Counted from the first letter of the stretch, positions 26,756 to 35,106 are shown. The stretch: 64,000 nucleotides of DNA from UMGS1387 sp045541355 (GCA_045541355.1 JAZQIW010000053.1:1-64000), one strand, 5' to 3'. Translations and numbers: made by a program. Notes: generated by a model from the letters alone, not told the origin.

Positions 26756-27286
26756 ATGTTAAACAAACCCGAAGAAATAAGAGCTCTAACAATGCTTATA
26801 ATCGGCAATCTCGGAAATGAGCTTGACTGTTCTATACTTCAGCCTGCTGTTATTGCAACAGGTCTTGTTGACCTTACAGATTATTTTGACTGCATTGAAA
26901 GCTTAAACAAGGACAATCTCATTTATATCATGAAGGTTGGCGGAAAAGAAAGGTGCGGAATTACCAACAAGGGAAAATCTATTCTTCACGAGCTTCCGGA
27001 CTTTATCCCCGACGGCATTCGTGATGAGGCTTTGAGATGCGCATGGAGATACTACGAGGCACTTGTAAACGGCATAGACTACTATACCGAAATCGAAAAG
27101 TGCGACGTCGGTGCGTATCTTACAACGGGCGTCAAGGTGAACAACAGAAAGACCTGCGAAATCAAAACGTATTTCCAGACAGAAAAAGAGGCTTATGAAG
27201 CAAAAAACAACTGTGATAAACGCCCTCAGGCTGTTATCAACACAGTCCTTGCAGCTGTTACGGGCGATGTAAACTTTATAATGTAG
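26756..27286 (+). CDS. DUF4364 family protein
   Basis: This 176-residue protein matches the Clostridia family DUF4364, seen in the N-terminal LNKPEEIRALTMLIIGNLG and the segment GITNKGKSILHELPDFIP near residue 70. The N-terminal half looks like a winged helix of the MarR/PadR kind; the second half, with a repeated beta pattern ending AVTGDVNFIM, is of unknown role. I chose the ATG at 26756, since AGGTG ends eight bases before it and overlaps an in-frame GTG at 26747. A regulatory role is plausible but not shown. Confidence 0.85.
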   Translation: MLNKPEEIRALTMLIIGNLGNELDCSILQPAVIATGLVDLTDYFDCIESLNKDNLIYIMKVGGKERCGITNKGKSILHELPDFIPDGIRDEALRCAWRYYEALVNGIDYYTEIEKCDVGAYLTTGVKVNNRKTCEIKTYFQTEKEAYEAKNNCDKRPQAVINTVLAAVTGDVNFIM

Positions 27287-27287
27287 T

Positions 27288-27860
27288 ATGGAAAAAATTA
27301 AAATTAACAAGGTCATTCTTGTTGAAGGTAAATATGATAAAATAAAGCTTTCGTCGATTATTGATGGACATATTATAACAACTGACGGATTTGCCCTTTT
27401 TAATAACGAAGAAAAACGAGCACTTATCAGACGTCTTGCAGAAAAGAAAGGGATTATCATACTTACCGACAGCGATTCAGCCGGCTTTGTCATAAGAAAC
27501 AAGCTTAAGGGGTATTTAGGCAAAGAATGCGAAATTATCAATCTTTATGCACCGCAGATAGTCGGCAAGGAAGCAAGAAAAAATAAAGCATCCAAGCAAG
27601 GACTTTTAGGCGTTGAAGGAATTGATACCGACACCATAAAAAAGCTGTTTGAAAAAGCAGGAATTTCAGAGGATGACCACATTCAAAGCACAAGCTATTC
27701 AAAATCAGATTTGTATTCTCTTGGTTTATCCGGACATTCAGAGAGCAAAGCTTTACGCGACAAGATTTGCGAAGAAAACGGTTTGCCAAAAAGCATGAGC
27801 GCAAATGCATTTCTCGCGGCAGTTAATTTACTTGGAATTCAACTTTTCACGGAGGTATGA
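27288..27860 (+). CDS. Toprim-domain RNase M5-like protein
   Basis: This 190-residue protein has an N-terminal Toprim domain with the glutamate motif VILVEGKYD near residue 10 and the DxD motif IILTDSDSAG near residue 58, as in RNase M5, which matures 5S rRNA. The C-terminal part from about residue 105 matches DUF4093, found fused to such Toprim domains in Clostridia. It starts one base after the DUF4364 stop with no clear ribosome site, so translation is probably coupled. True RNase M5 activity is an inference. Confidence 0.82.
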   Translation: MEKIKINKVILVEGKYDKIKLSSIIDGHIITTDGFALFNNEEKRALIRRLAEKKGIIILTDSDSAGFVIRNKLKGYLGKECEIINLYAPQIVGKEARKNKASKQGLLGVEGIDTDTIKKLFEKAGISEDDHIQSTSYSKSDLYSLGLSGHSESKALRDKICEENGLPKSMSANAFLAAVNLLGIQLFTEV

Positions 27861-27862
27861 AA

Positions 27863-28516
27863 ATGTTTATTAAAAATTTGGAAAGAATTGTTTTTACCGG
27901 TGATTCCGTAACAGATATGGACAGAGCAAGACCTGTAGGCGAAGGTCTGTTTGAAAATCTCGGAAGAAGCTATGTAAGAATTATTGAAAATCTTTTATCA
28001 GCCTACTACCCCGAGGTTTTTATAAGAGTCACCAACACAGGCTGCTCAGGCAACACCTCAAGAGATCTCCTTGCAAGATACAGGACAGATGTACTTGACC
28101 TGAATCCCGACTATGTTTCCATATGCATCGGCATCAATGACGTATGGAGACAGTTTGATATGCCGGCATTTCCGGAGGCAGCAGTAAATACAGAGGAATA
28201 CAGAAAAAACCTTGAACAAATGATAGTCATGACAAAGGACAAGGTTAAAAATCTGTTCATTATGTCCCCCTACTATATAGAGGAGAACTCTCAGGACCGC
28301 ATGAGAGCAAAAATGAACGAATATGTTGAAATATGCCGAGAGCTTTCACAAAAGCATGGCTGCGAATTTATAGACCTTCAGAAGATGTTTGAGGATTACT
28401 GCAAAATTAGACATTCTTCGTTTATTGCATGGGACAGAGTTCATCCCAACCAGATAGGTGCTACTCTTATCGCAAAAGAGTTTTTGAAGCACATTGATTT
28501 CGACTACAACCACTAA
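27863..28516 (+). CDS. SGNH/GDSL-family hydrolase
   Basis: This 217-residue esterase-like protein has block I VFTGDSVTD with the nucleophilic Ser near residue 15, block II glycine in NTGCSGNTS near 57, block III CIGINDV near 92 and block V WDRVHPN with the catalytic Asp and His near 195. There is no signal peptide, so it is likely cytoplasmic. GGAGG precedes the ATG at 27863 by seven bases; an ATG at 27857 is too close. Substrate unknown: the family includes carbohydrate and lipid deacetylases or esterases. Confidence 0.9.
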   Translation: MFIKNLERIVFTGDSVTDMDRARPVGEGLFENLGRSYVRIIENLLSAYYPEVFIRVTNTGCSGNTSRDLLARYRTDVLDLNPDYVSICIGINDVWRQFDMPAFPEAAVNTEEYRKNLEQMIVMTKDKVKNLFIMSPYYIEENSQDRMRAKMNEYVEICRELSQKHGCEFIDLQKMFEDYCKIRHSSFIAWDRVHPNQIGATLIAKEFLKHIDFDYNH

Positions 28517-28520
28517 AAAA

Positions 28521-28540
28521 ATCCACCCAAACGGGTGGAT
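28521..28540. terminator. Bidirectional terminator
   Basis: A perfect 8-bp stem ATCCACCC/GGGTGGAT with loop AAAC is flanked by A7 on the left and TTTTC on the right. It can end both converging transcripts. Confidence 0.88.
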
Positions 28541-28562
28541 TTTCTGCATCACATAAGCATAT

Positions 28563-28904
28563 TTATGACAAGTGCTTGTCATAATAAATCATAAACGTCT
28601 TTTCATAGCCGTCATTCAGGTCAAAGCCTGTAACGGTAGCACCGTCAAGACTCATAAACTCCCAAATAGACATTTCATCAATTTTGAATTTAAATACACT
28701 TTCAACTCCGAAAACGAGCTCAAAGCAGTCACCGTCAACAATATTAACATGACCGTCACGGCCTACAATAAGGTCGTCGGTTTCTGTTTTAATTGCTGCA
28801 TACTTTATGTGGGAATCGTTAAGCTTTTCGGCGATTACTCTTGATTGCTTTACCTCCGCGGAAGCTCCGGATAACTTGCCGAGTATCTTTTTTAAAATAT
28901 TCAT
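28563..28904 (-). CDS. Hypothetical protein
   Basis: This is a 113-residue soluble protein that I do not recognise. It starts MNILKKILGKLSG with an amphipathic basic helix and continues as a compact alpha/beta sequence with many Asp and Glu residues, including VGRDGHVNIVDGDCFELVFG. GGAGG lies six bases before the ATG, and it lies 18 nt after an SGNH hydrolase gene, so the two are one operon. Function unknown. Confidence 0.75.
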   Translation of the reverse strand: MNILKKILGKLSGASAEVKQSRVIAEKLNDSHIKYAAIKTETDDLIVGRDGHVNIVDGDCFELVFGVESVFKFKIDEMSIWEFMSLDGATVTGFDLNDGYEKTFMIYYDKHLS

Positions 28905-28922
28905 GTCAACCTCCTGTAATGT

Positions 28923-29477
28923 CTAAAGCTGCTTTGCAACCTCCAAAATTATATCAGACACCTTTTTTGAACATACTTCTATTCCGGCATCCGTCAGGTG
29001 AATATGGTCATCGCTTCTGATATATTTCTGTATGTCGGAAGCCATAGGTGTATATAAGTCATTGATTATAACACCCTTTTCCTCAAGTATCGGAACAATC
29101 ACCTCGTTATATCTTACGACATCAACGCTGTCATTAAACTCGGGATGTTTGTTGAGAGGCGTTGTTGTGGCAAAAATAACTTTGTCATAACGCCTCAGCA
29201 GCTCATCGGCAATTCTTGTCATGTTGGCAACATATTCGTCAATGGGGGTAAAAAATCCGTCACCGAGACAATTACATATATCCCAGAGCCCGTTATTCCA
29301 ATGAACAATTCTGCTGCCCTCCATAAAATCCTTATGGTCAGCAATTACTCTTATAGTATATTTTGAAAACCTGCAATTATCATTCGGCTGGTAAACCTCA
29401 AATGAATCACCGAGTATTTGAGGAACCACCTCACCATACTGACATCTTATCGAGTCACCCAAAAGCGTTATTTTCAT
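28923..29477 (-). CDS. SGNH/GDSL-family hydrolase
   Basis: This 184-residue protein begins MKITLLGDSIRCQYG, with the block I GDS serine. The region HWNNGLWDICNCLG near residue 60 stands where block II/III residues are expected, and the catalytic Asp-His pair is DDHIHLTDAG near residue 160. No signal peptide is visible. It is a distant relative of the hydrolase encoded on the other strand 0.4 kb away, not a recent duplicate. The substrate is unknown. Confidence 0.85.
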   Translation of the reverse strand: MKITLLGDSIRCQYGEVVPQILGDSFEVYQPNDNCRFSKYTIRVIADHKDFMEGSRIVHWNNGLWDICNCLGDGFFTPIDEYVANMTRIADELLRRYDKVIFATTTPLNKHPEFNDSVDVVRYNEVIVPILEEKGVIINDLYTPMASDIQKYIRSDDHIHLTDAGIEVCSKKVSDIILEVAKQL

Positions 29478-29511
29478 AGTTATCTATTCCTTTACACATA
29501 TTTTTATATTA

Positions 29512-29540
29512 ATTATACAGCATATTTTTTATCATTTCAA
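29512..29540 (-). promoter_or_regulatory. Promoter of the minus-strand SGNH operon
   Basis: TTGAAA, 17 nt, TATAAT on the minus strand, with a leader of about 30 nt before the hydrolase start. It points away from the carA promoter. Confidence 0.78.
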
Positions 29541-29635
29541 CCTATAAAGTTGATTTTTGTAGATATTTTATAAAACGGATCTAAAAAACAATAAAAAAAT
29601 AGGCATATTATTTTCAAAATCTGCGCGTTTAGATA

Positions 29636-29664
29636 TTGACAAAATCTGCAATTTATTATATAAT
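29636..29664 (+). promoter_or_regulatory. Perfect-consensus promoter of carA-carB/dapF
   Basis: TTGACA and TATAAT, both exact consensus, are 17 nt apart. Transcription should start near 29671, giving a leader of about 260 nt that includes a short coding frame and a terminator before carA. A very strong promoter with a terminator behind it is a common design for attenuation. Confidence 0.92.
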
Positions 29665-29729
29665 TATCATTCAGAAAGAAGAACTTTTTTTGCGTTTTCT
29701 TTTCGAGTTTTCTGAAAGGTGAAAAAACA

Positions 29730-29858
29730 ATGATGACAATGGCAAAATACACAAACCCCATAATCGAAAATATGCTTTGTGTTTCTGTTTCTGTTTCATT
29801 TTTCCCCTTTTCTTCTCTCGGAAATGACGTTGAAAAGAATTATTATTGTCTTTTTTAA
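29730..29858 (+). CDS. Putative carAB leader peptide
   Basis: The 42-codon frame follows AAAGGTG and opens ATG-ATG. It reads MMTMAKYTNPIIENML and then a stretch of Val, Ser, Phe and Pro codons coming from an almost pure pyrimidine tract (29775-29819). It ends with TAA at 29856-29858, and that last A is the first base of the terminator stem. A ribosome following RNA polymerase to the stop codon would cover the 5' arm of the hairpin. This matches the known logic of E. coli pyrBI, in which low UTP stalls polymerase in U-rich leader RNA. The function is inferred; the frame, ribosome site and spacing are seen. Confidence 0.65.
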   Translation: MMTMAKYTNPIIENMLCVSVSVSFFPFSSLGNDVEKNYYCLF

Positions 29859-29888
29859 GGTGTTGGTGTTTCCGACACCTATTTTTTT
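29858..29888 (+). terminator. Leader attenuator upstream of carA
   Basis: A 9-bp stem AGGTGTTGG/CCGACACCT (one G-U pair) with loop TGTTT is followed by ATTTTTTT. It is a textbook intrinsic terminator located 46 nt before carA, inside the transcript. No PyrR-binding loop or T-box is visible, so leader-peptide attenuation is the likeliest control. Confidence 0.88.
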
Positions 29889-29933
29889 ACTTGTTGAAAA
29901 CAAATGTTTATATATAACTTGGAGGTAAGGTAA

Positions 29934-31022
29934 GTGTCAAAAGCATATTTGATTTTGGAAAACGGGAAAGTTTTTGAGGGCACTTCAATCGGTAAGGTCG
30001 GCAAAACCATCGGTGAGGTTGTTTTCAATACAGGAATGGTTGGTTATCTTGAAACGCTTACAGATAAAAACAATCGCGGACAGATAGTTGTACAAACATT
30101 TCCCATGATTGGAAATTACGGCGTTATTAATGAGGACTTCCAGAGCGAAAGTGCGACGGTAAACGGTTATGTTATACGTGAAATGTGTGACAAGCCTTCC
30201 AACTTCAGATGCGAAGGCACGCTTTCTGATTATCTTGAAGGTCAGAACGTTACCGGTATTTGCGGTATAGATACAAGAGCCCTTACAAGAATACTCCGAG
30301 AGGAAGGCACAATGAACGGAATGATTTGCGACAGTGCAAATGTTACGGACGAACTGCTTAATGAGATTAAGTCCTTCAAAGTAGAAAGTCCCGTAAAGGC
30401 TGTCAGCCGCGAAAACACTGTCTTCACAACCCCCCTTGCAAAATCCAAGGTTGCCCTCTTTGATTTCGGAACAGGTAAGAGTGTAATTGACACCTTCCTG
30501 CACCTTAACTGTGACGTTCACCTCTTTAACTCCGAGAGCAAGGCTGAGGAAATTCTTAGCCTTGATGTTGACGGTGTCATTATATCCGACGGTCCGGGTG
30601 ATCCCAAGGACAACATGGGCGCTGTCGAAGAAATAAAGAAGTTATTTGACAAAAAAATTCCGATGCTCGGCATAGGTCTCGGCCATCAGCTTATGGCACT
30701 TGCAAAGGGTGCCGACACCTTCAAGCTCCCCTACGGTCACAGAGGAGCAAGCGGTCCCTGTAAAAACCTTGAAACCGGCGTTCTCAGCATTATAACCCAG
30801 AATCATGGTTATTGTGTCTTAAGAGAATCTTTAACCGACAGTATGGCTGTTTCCTATGAAAATGCTAACGATAAAACGATTGAAGGCATTAAGTACACCG
30901 ACTGCCCCGCTTTCTCGGTTCAGTTCAGACCTGATGCCGGCACATCCCCCACGGGCGAAAAATCACTATATACAGTTTTTACAGAACTTTGCAAGGAGGT
31001 AAACTTCAATGCCGTTAAATAA
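29934..31022 (+). CDS. carA: CarA-like carbamoyl-phosphate synthase small subunit lacking the glutaminase triad
   Basis: This 362-residue protein has the CarA N-terminal domain (residues 1-150) with NTGMVGYLETLTD, and a class I amidotransferase domain (170-355) with SDGPGDP, GHQLMALA, GHRG and QNHGY. The catalytic residues are missing: the nucleophile-elbow Cys of GICLGHQ is Gly248 (GIGLGHQ), and the His and Glu of QFHPEA are Arg332 and Asp334 (QFRPDA). It should not hydrolyse glutamine and may only hold the large subunit together while free ammonia is used. The start is a GTG after GGAGG. It overlaps the next gene by 14 nt. Confidence 0.95.
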   Translation: MSKAYLILENGKVFEGTSIGKVGKTIGEVVFNTGMVGYLETLTDKNNRGQIVVQTFPMIGNYGVINEDFQSESATVNGYVIREMCDKPSNFRCEGTLSDYLEGQNVTGICGIDTRALTRILREEGTMNGMICDSANVTDELLNEIKSFKVESPVKAVSRENTVFTTPLAKSKVALFDFGTGKSVIDTFLHLNCDVHLFNSESKAEEILSLDVDGVIISDGPGDPKDNMGAVEEIKKLFDKKIPMLGIGLGHQLMALAKGADTFKLPYGHRGASGPCKNLETGVLSIITQNHGYCVLRESLTDSMAVSYENANDKTIEGIKYTDCPAFSVQFRPDAGTSPTGEKSLYTVFTELCKEVNFNAVK

Positions 31023-34000
31023 AGAATTAAAGCGAGTAATGGTTATCGGCTCAGGTCCTATTGTTATCGGACAGGCCGCCGAGTTTGACTATGCAGGCAC
31101 ACAGGCTTGCCGTGCTCTTAAAGAGGCGGGGCTTGAAGTTATTCTTGTGAACTCAAACCCTGCTACCATTATGACAGACAACATAATGGCTGACAAAATC
31201 TACATCGAACCTCTCAATCTTGAAACGGTTAAGAGAATCATAGAAAAAGAACGTCCCGACAGCCTTCTTTCTTCGCTCGGCGGTCAGACCGGTCTTACTC
31301 TTTCCATGCAGCTTGCCAAGGAAGGCTTTCTTGACAAAATGGGTGTAAAGCTTCTCGGTGCAAAACCCGAAACCATTGACAAGGCTGAGGACAGACAGAT
31401 GTTCAAGGACACCATGGAAGCCATAAATCAGCCCATAATCCCTTCAAAGGTTGTTACCGACCTTGAATCTGCTCTTCAGTTTGCAGACGAAATAGGCTAC
31501 CCTGTAATTGTTCGTCCCGCTTTTACTCTCGGTGGAACAGGCGGTGGTATTGCAGAAAACGTAGAGGAGCTTACCGAAATCGGTACAAACGGTTTAAGAC
31601 TCTCCCCTATTACCCAGATTCTTGTTGAAAAGTGTATCTCGGGTTGGAAGGAAATAGAATTTGAAGTAATCCGTGACAGCAAGGGCAATTCCATAACAGT
31701 TTGCTCAATGGAAAACTTTGATCCCGTCGGAGTTCATACAGGTGACTCCATTGTTGCAGCACCTGCCCTTACCCTTTCTTCAAGAGAATACGGTATGCTC
31801 AGAGATGCTGCCCTTAAAATTGTAAACGCGCTTGAAGTTGAAGGCGGATGTAACTGTCAATTTGCTCTCAAGCCCGACTCCTTTGAGTATGCGGTAATTG
31901 AAGTAAACCCCAGAGTTTCCCGTTCGTCGGCTCTTGCTTCAAAGGCAACCGGTTATCCCATCGCCAAGGTTGCAACAAAAATTGCAATCGGCTATACACT
32001 CGATGAAATTCAGAATGCAGTTACAGGAAAAACCGTTGCTTGCTTTGAGCCTACAATCGACTACGTTGTTGTAAAATTTCCCAAATGGCCCTTCGACAAG
32101 TTTGTTTATGCCAAGAGAAAGCTTGGTACGCAGATGAAGGCCACAGGTGAGGTTATGTCAATAGGTCAGTGCTTTGAGGAAGCACTTATGAAGGCTGTAA
32201 GAGGTGCAGAAATCAAGCACATGAGTCTCAATCAGGACAATCTTGCAGACCTTTCGGATGATGAGCTTATGACTATTCTCAAGGATTGCACAGATGAGAG
32301 ACTTTTCGTTCTCTATGAATTTTTGAAGAGAGGAAGATCGGTCGAGGAACTCAATGAAATTACAAAAATCGACCAATTTTTCCTTAACAAGCTTCTCAAT
32401 ATTCTTAACATGGAAAGAAAGCTCATGGAAGGAAAGCTCGATGATGAGCTTTATCTTGCCGCAAAGAAAATGGGCTTCCCCGACAAGCACATTGAAAATC
32501 TCTCGGGTTGCACAATTCCCAACAAGAGATATGCTTCCTTTAAGATGGTTGATACCTGTGCGGCAGAATATTCTGCAGAAACTCCCTACTTCTACTCTTC
32601 CTTTGACGAAGAAAATGAAGCTGCTGAGTTCCTTGCGAACAAAAAGGACAAGAAAAAGACTATTATTGTATTCGGCTCAGGTCCTATAAGAATCGGTCAG
32701 GGTATTGAGTTTGACTATGCTTCCGTTCATTGTGTCCGCTCACTCAAGAAGCTTGGTTATGACGTAGTTATCGTAAACAACAATCCCGAAACAGTATCCA
32801 CCGACTTTGATACGGCAGACAGACTCTACTTTGAGCCACTTACCGATGAGGATGTAATGAGCATTCTCAAAACCGAAAAGCCTTACGGAGCAGTTGTTGC
32901 ATTTGGCGGACAAACAGCCATTAAGCTGACAAGCTTCCTTGACAAGAACGGTATAAAGATTCTCGGTACAGGTGCCGAAAGCATTGATGCTGCTGAGGAT
33001 AGAAAAATATTTGATGCTCTTCTTGAGGAGCTCAACATCAAGCGCCCCGTAGGTGCTACGGTATTTACCGAAGATGAAGCTCTTATGGTTGCTGAGAAAA
33101 TCGGATATCCCGTTCTCATGCGCCCCTCCTACGTTCTCGGCGGTCAGAACATGATTATCGCACAGAATCCTGATGATATCAAGGAATACATGAAGATTAT
33201 CATCACCCATACCGACAGAAACCCAATACTTATTGACAAGTACCTTATGGGTCTTGAAATTGAAGTTGACGCAATATGCGACGGCGAAGATATTCTTATT
33301 CCCGGTATTATGGAGCATATAGAACGTACAGGCGTTCACTCCGGTGACTCGATTGCCATCTACCCTGCAAAAAGAATCAGTGACAAGATGCGCGAGGAAG
33401 TTCTTGACTGCACAAAGAAGCTCGCGGTTGCCCTAAAAACACGCGGTCTTGTCAATATTCAGTATCTAATTAATGATGAACAGCTTTACGTAATTGAGGT
33501 AAATCCCCGTTCCTCAAGAACAATACCTTATATAAGCAAGGTTACGGGCATTCCCATGGTTGACCTTGCAACGAGAACCATGATTGGTAAAGAGTCTGAG
33601 CCTGAAAAGACAGAAACGCTAAAGAGCATGGGCTTTGGAACAGGCATTTATCCCGACTCTCCCTATGTTGCAGTCAAGGTACCTGTATTCTCATTTGAAA
33701 AGCTCCACGGTGTTGACAGCATGCTCGGTCCTGAAATGAAGTCTACGGGCGAAGTTCTCGGTATTGCAAGCACAATCAAGGAAGCAATCTGTAAAGGTCT
33801 TATTGCCGCCGGTTATAAGATGAACCACAAAAAAGGCGGAGTTCTTATAACCGTAAGAAACAGCGACAAACACGAAATTGTTGACGTTGCTGAAAAGTTC
33901 CACGAGCTTGGATTTACAATCTATGCCTCAGACGGAACAGGCAAGGTTATTCGTAATGCAGATGTTCCCGTTGAAATTGTAGAAACAAGCGATGAACGTC

Positions 34001-35073
34001 TTGCACTTATGGACAGCGGTGCTGTTGACTATGTAATTTCAACATCCGACCATGGCCGTATACCCACACGAAACAGCGTAATACTCAGACGTAAGGCAAT
34101 AGAGAGAAGTATCCCATGTCTTACAGCCATTGATACTGCTCATGCAGTTGCCGACAGCCTTATTTCAAGATATACTGCTGTTTCAACAGAGCTTGTAAAC
34201 ATCAATGACATGAGAACAGAAAAGGAAAAGCTCTTCTTCACAAAGATGCAGGGCTCAGGCAACGACTATATCTACTTCAACTGCTTTGACCAGAAGATAA
34301 ACAATCCCGAAGGTCTTGCCGTTATGCTTTCCAATCGTCATTTCGGTATCGGCGGTGACGGTGTAGTTCTTATTTGTCCCTCCGAGGTTGCCGATGCAAA
34401 AATGAAAATCTACAACAAAGACGGCACCCACGGTATGACAAGCGGCAACGCACTCAGATGTGTAGGTAAATATCTCTATGACAATAAAATGGTCGATAAC
34501 AAATCAATTACCATTGAAACATCTGTCGGTGTCAAGGCTGTTGAGCTTGAAGTAAAGCAGGGTGTTGTACAGTCGGCGACAGTTGACATGGGCAAGGCAA
34601 ACCTCGATCCCAAGAGCCTTCCCGTTCTTATAAATGAAGAAAGAATTGTGGCATATCCGATACAGGTTGGATACAAGCCTTACAGAATTACATGTCTTTC
34701 AATCGGTAATCCTCACTGCGTTGTATTCTTCGGTGCCGATGAGAGCCTTGAAAACCTCGATGTTGCAACAATAGGTCCGATGTTTGAAAGTAACGACATC
34801 TTCCCCGAAAGAGTAAATACAGAGTTTGTTAAGGTTCTTAATGACCACACCTTGAAGATGCGCGTATGGGAAAGAGGAAACGGTGAAACCATGGCCTGCG
34901 GAACAGGTGCTTGTGCTGCTGCCGTTGCCGCTTGTCTTTGCGGTTACTGCAAAAAGAATACAGACATCACAGTAAAGCTCAAGGGCGGAGATCTTATTAT
35001 TAGATACACCGACGATGCAGTATTCCTCTCGGGTAATGCGGACATCTCCTTTACAGGTGAAGTAATTATTTAG
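31009..35073 (+). CDS. carB-dapF: Fusion of carbamoyl-phosphate synthase large subunit with diaminopimelate epimerase
   Basis: The 1354-residue protein is one uninterrupted frame. Residues 1-1070 are a complete CarB: carboxyphosphate ATP-grasp domain with NSNPATIMTD and RPAFTLGGTGGG, oligomerisation domain, carbamoyl-phosphate ATP-grasp domain with NNNPETVSTDFDTADRLYFE and RPSYVLGGQNM, and an allosteric MGS domain starting GGVLITVRNSDK. Residues 1075-1354 are a full-length DapF, with KMQGSGNDYIYF, RHFGIGGDGV, NPHCVVF, WERGNGETMACGTGA. The first catalytic Cys is replaced by Ser1145 (TSGNALRC); the second, Cys1297, remains. AAGGAGG precedes the ATG. Carbamoyl phosphate feeds pyrimidines and arginine; DapF makes meso-diaminopimelate for lysine and wall. 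Confidence 0.97.
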   Translation: MPLNKELKRVMVIGSGPIVIGQAAEFDYAGTQACRALKEAGLEVILVNSNPATIMTDNIMADKIYIEPLNLETVKRIIEKERPDSLLSSLGGQTGLTLSMQLAKEGFLDKMGVKLLGAKPETIDKAEDRQMFKDTMEAINQPIIPSKVVTDLESALQFADEIGYPVIVRPAFTLGGTGGGIAENVEELTEIGTNGLRLSPITQILVEKCISGWKEIEFEVIRDSKGNSITVCSMENFDPVGVHTGDSIVAAPALTLSSREYGMLRDAALKIVNALEVEGGCNCQFALKPDSFEYAVIEVNPRVSRSSALASKATGYPIAKVATKIAIGYTLDEIQNAVTGKTVACFEPTIDYVVVKFPKWPFDKFVYAKRKLGTQMKATGEVMSIGQCFEEALMKAVRGAEIKHMSLNQDNLADLSDDELMTILKDCTDERLFVLYEFLKRGRSVEELNEITKIDQFFLNKLLNILNMERKLMEGKLDDELYLAAKKMGFPDKHIENLSGCTIPNKRYASFKMVDTCAAEYSAETPYFYSSFDEENEAAEFLANKKDKKKTIIVFGSGPIRIGQGIEFDYASVHCVRSLKKLGYDVVIVNNNPETVSTDFDTADRLYFEPLTDEDVMSILKTEKPYGAVVAFGGQTAIKLTSFLDKNGIKILGTGAESIDAAEDRKIFDALLEELNIKRPVGATVFTEDEALMVAEKIGYPVLMRPSYVLGGQNMIIAQNPDDIKEYMKIIITHTDRNPILIDKYLMGLEIEVDAICDGEDILIPGIMEHIERTGVHSGDSIAIYPAKRISDKMREEVLDCTKKLAVALKTRGLVNIQYLINDEQLYVIEVNPRSSRTIPYISKVTGIPMVDLATRTMIGKESEPEKTETLKSMGFGTGIYPDSPYVAVKVPVFSFEKLHGVDSMLGPEMKSTGEVLGIASTIKEAICKGLIAAGYKMNHKKGGVLITVRNSDKHEIVDVAEKFHELGFTIYASDGTGKVIRNADVPVEIVETSDERLALMDSGAVDYVISTSDHGRIPTRNSVILRRKAIERSIPCLTAIDTAHAVADSLISRYTAVSTELVNINDMRTEKEKLFFTKMQGSGNDYIYFNCFDQKINNPEGLAVMLSNRHFGIGGDGVVLICPSEVADAKMKIYNKDGTHGMTSGNALRCVGKYLYDNKMVDNKSITIETSVGVKAVELEVKQGVVQSATVDMGKANLDPKSLPVLINEERIVAYPIQVGYKPYRITCLSIGNPHCVVFFGADESLENLDVATIGPMFESNDIFPERVNTEFVKVLNDHTLKMRVWERGNGETMACGTGACAAAVAACLCGYCKKNTDITVKLKGGDLIIRYTDDAVFLSGNADISFTGEVII

Positions 35074-35106
35074 TTTTCAAAATCAGTTAACAATTAAAAA
35101 TCTATT

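Noticed and set aside
29664..29934. PyrR-binding leader or T-box upstream of carA
   Set aside because: I could not find the conserved PyrR loop sequence or a specifier/T-box tail; the leader contains a coding frame and one terminator instead.
34200..34240. Separate dapF start or sequencing error joining two genes
   Set aside because: No stop codon, no ribosome site and a continuous conserved sequence on both sides. A miscalled base cannot be excluded without reads, but there is no sign of one.
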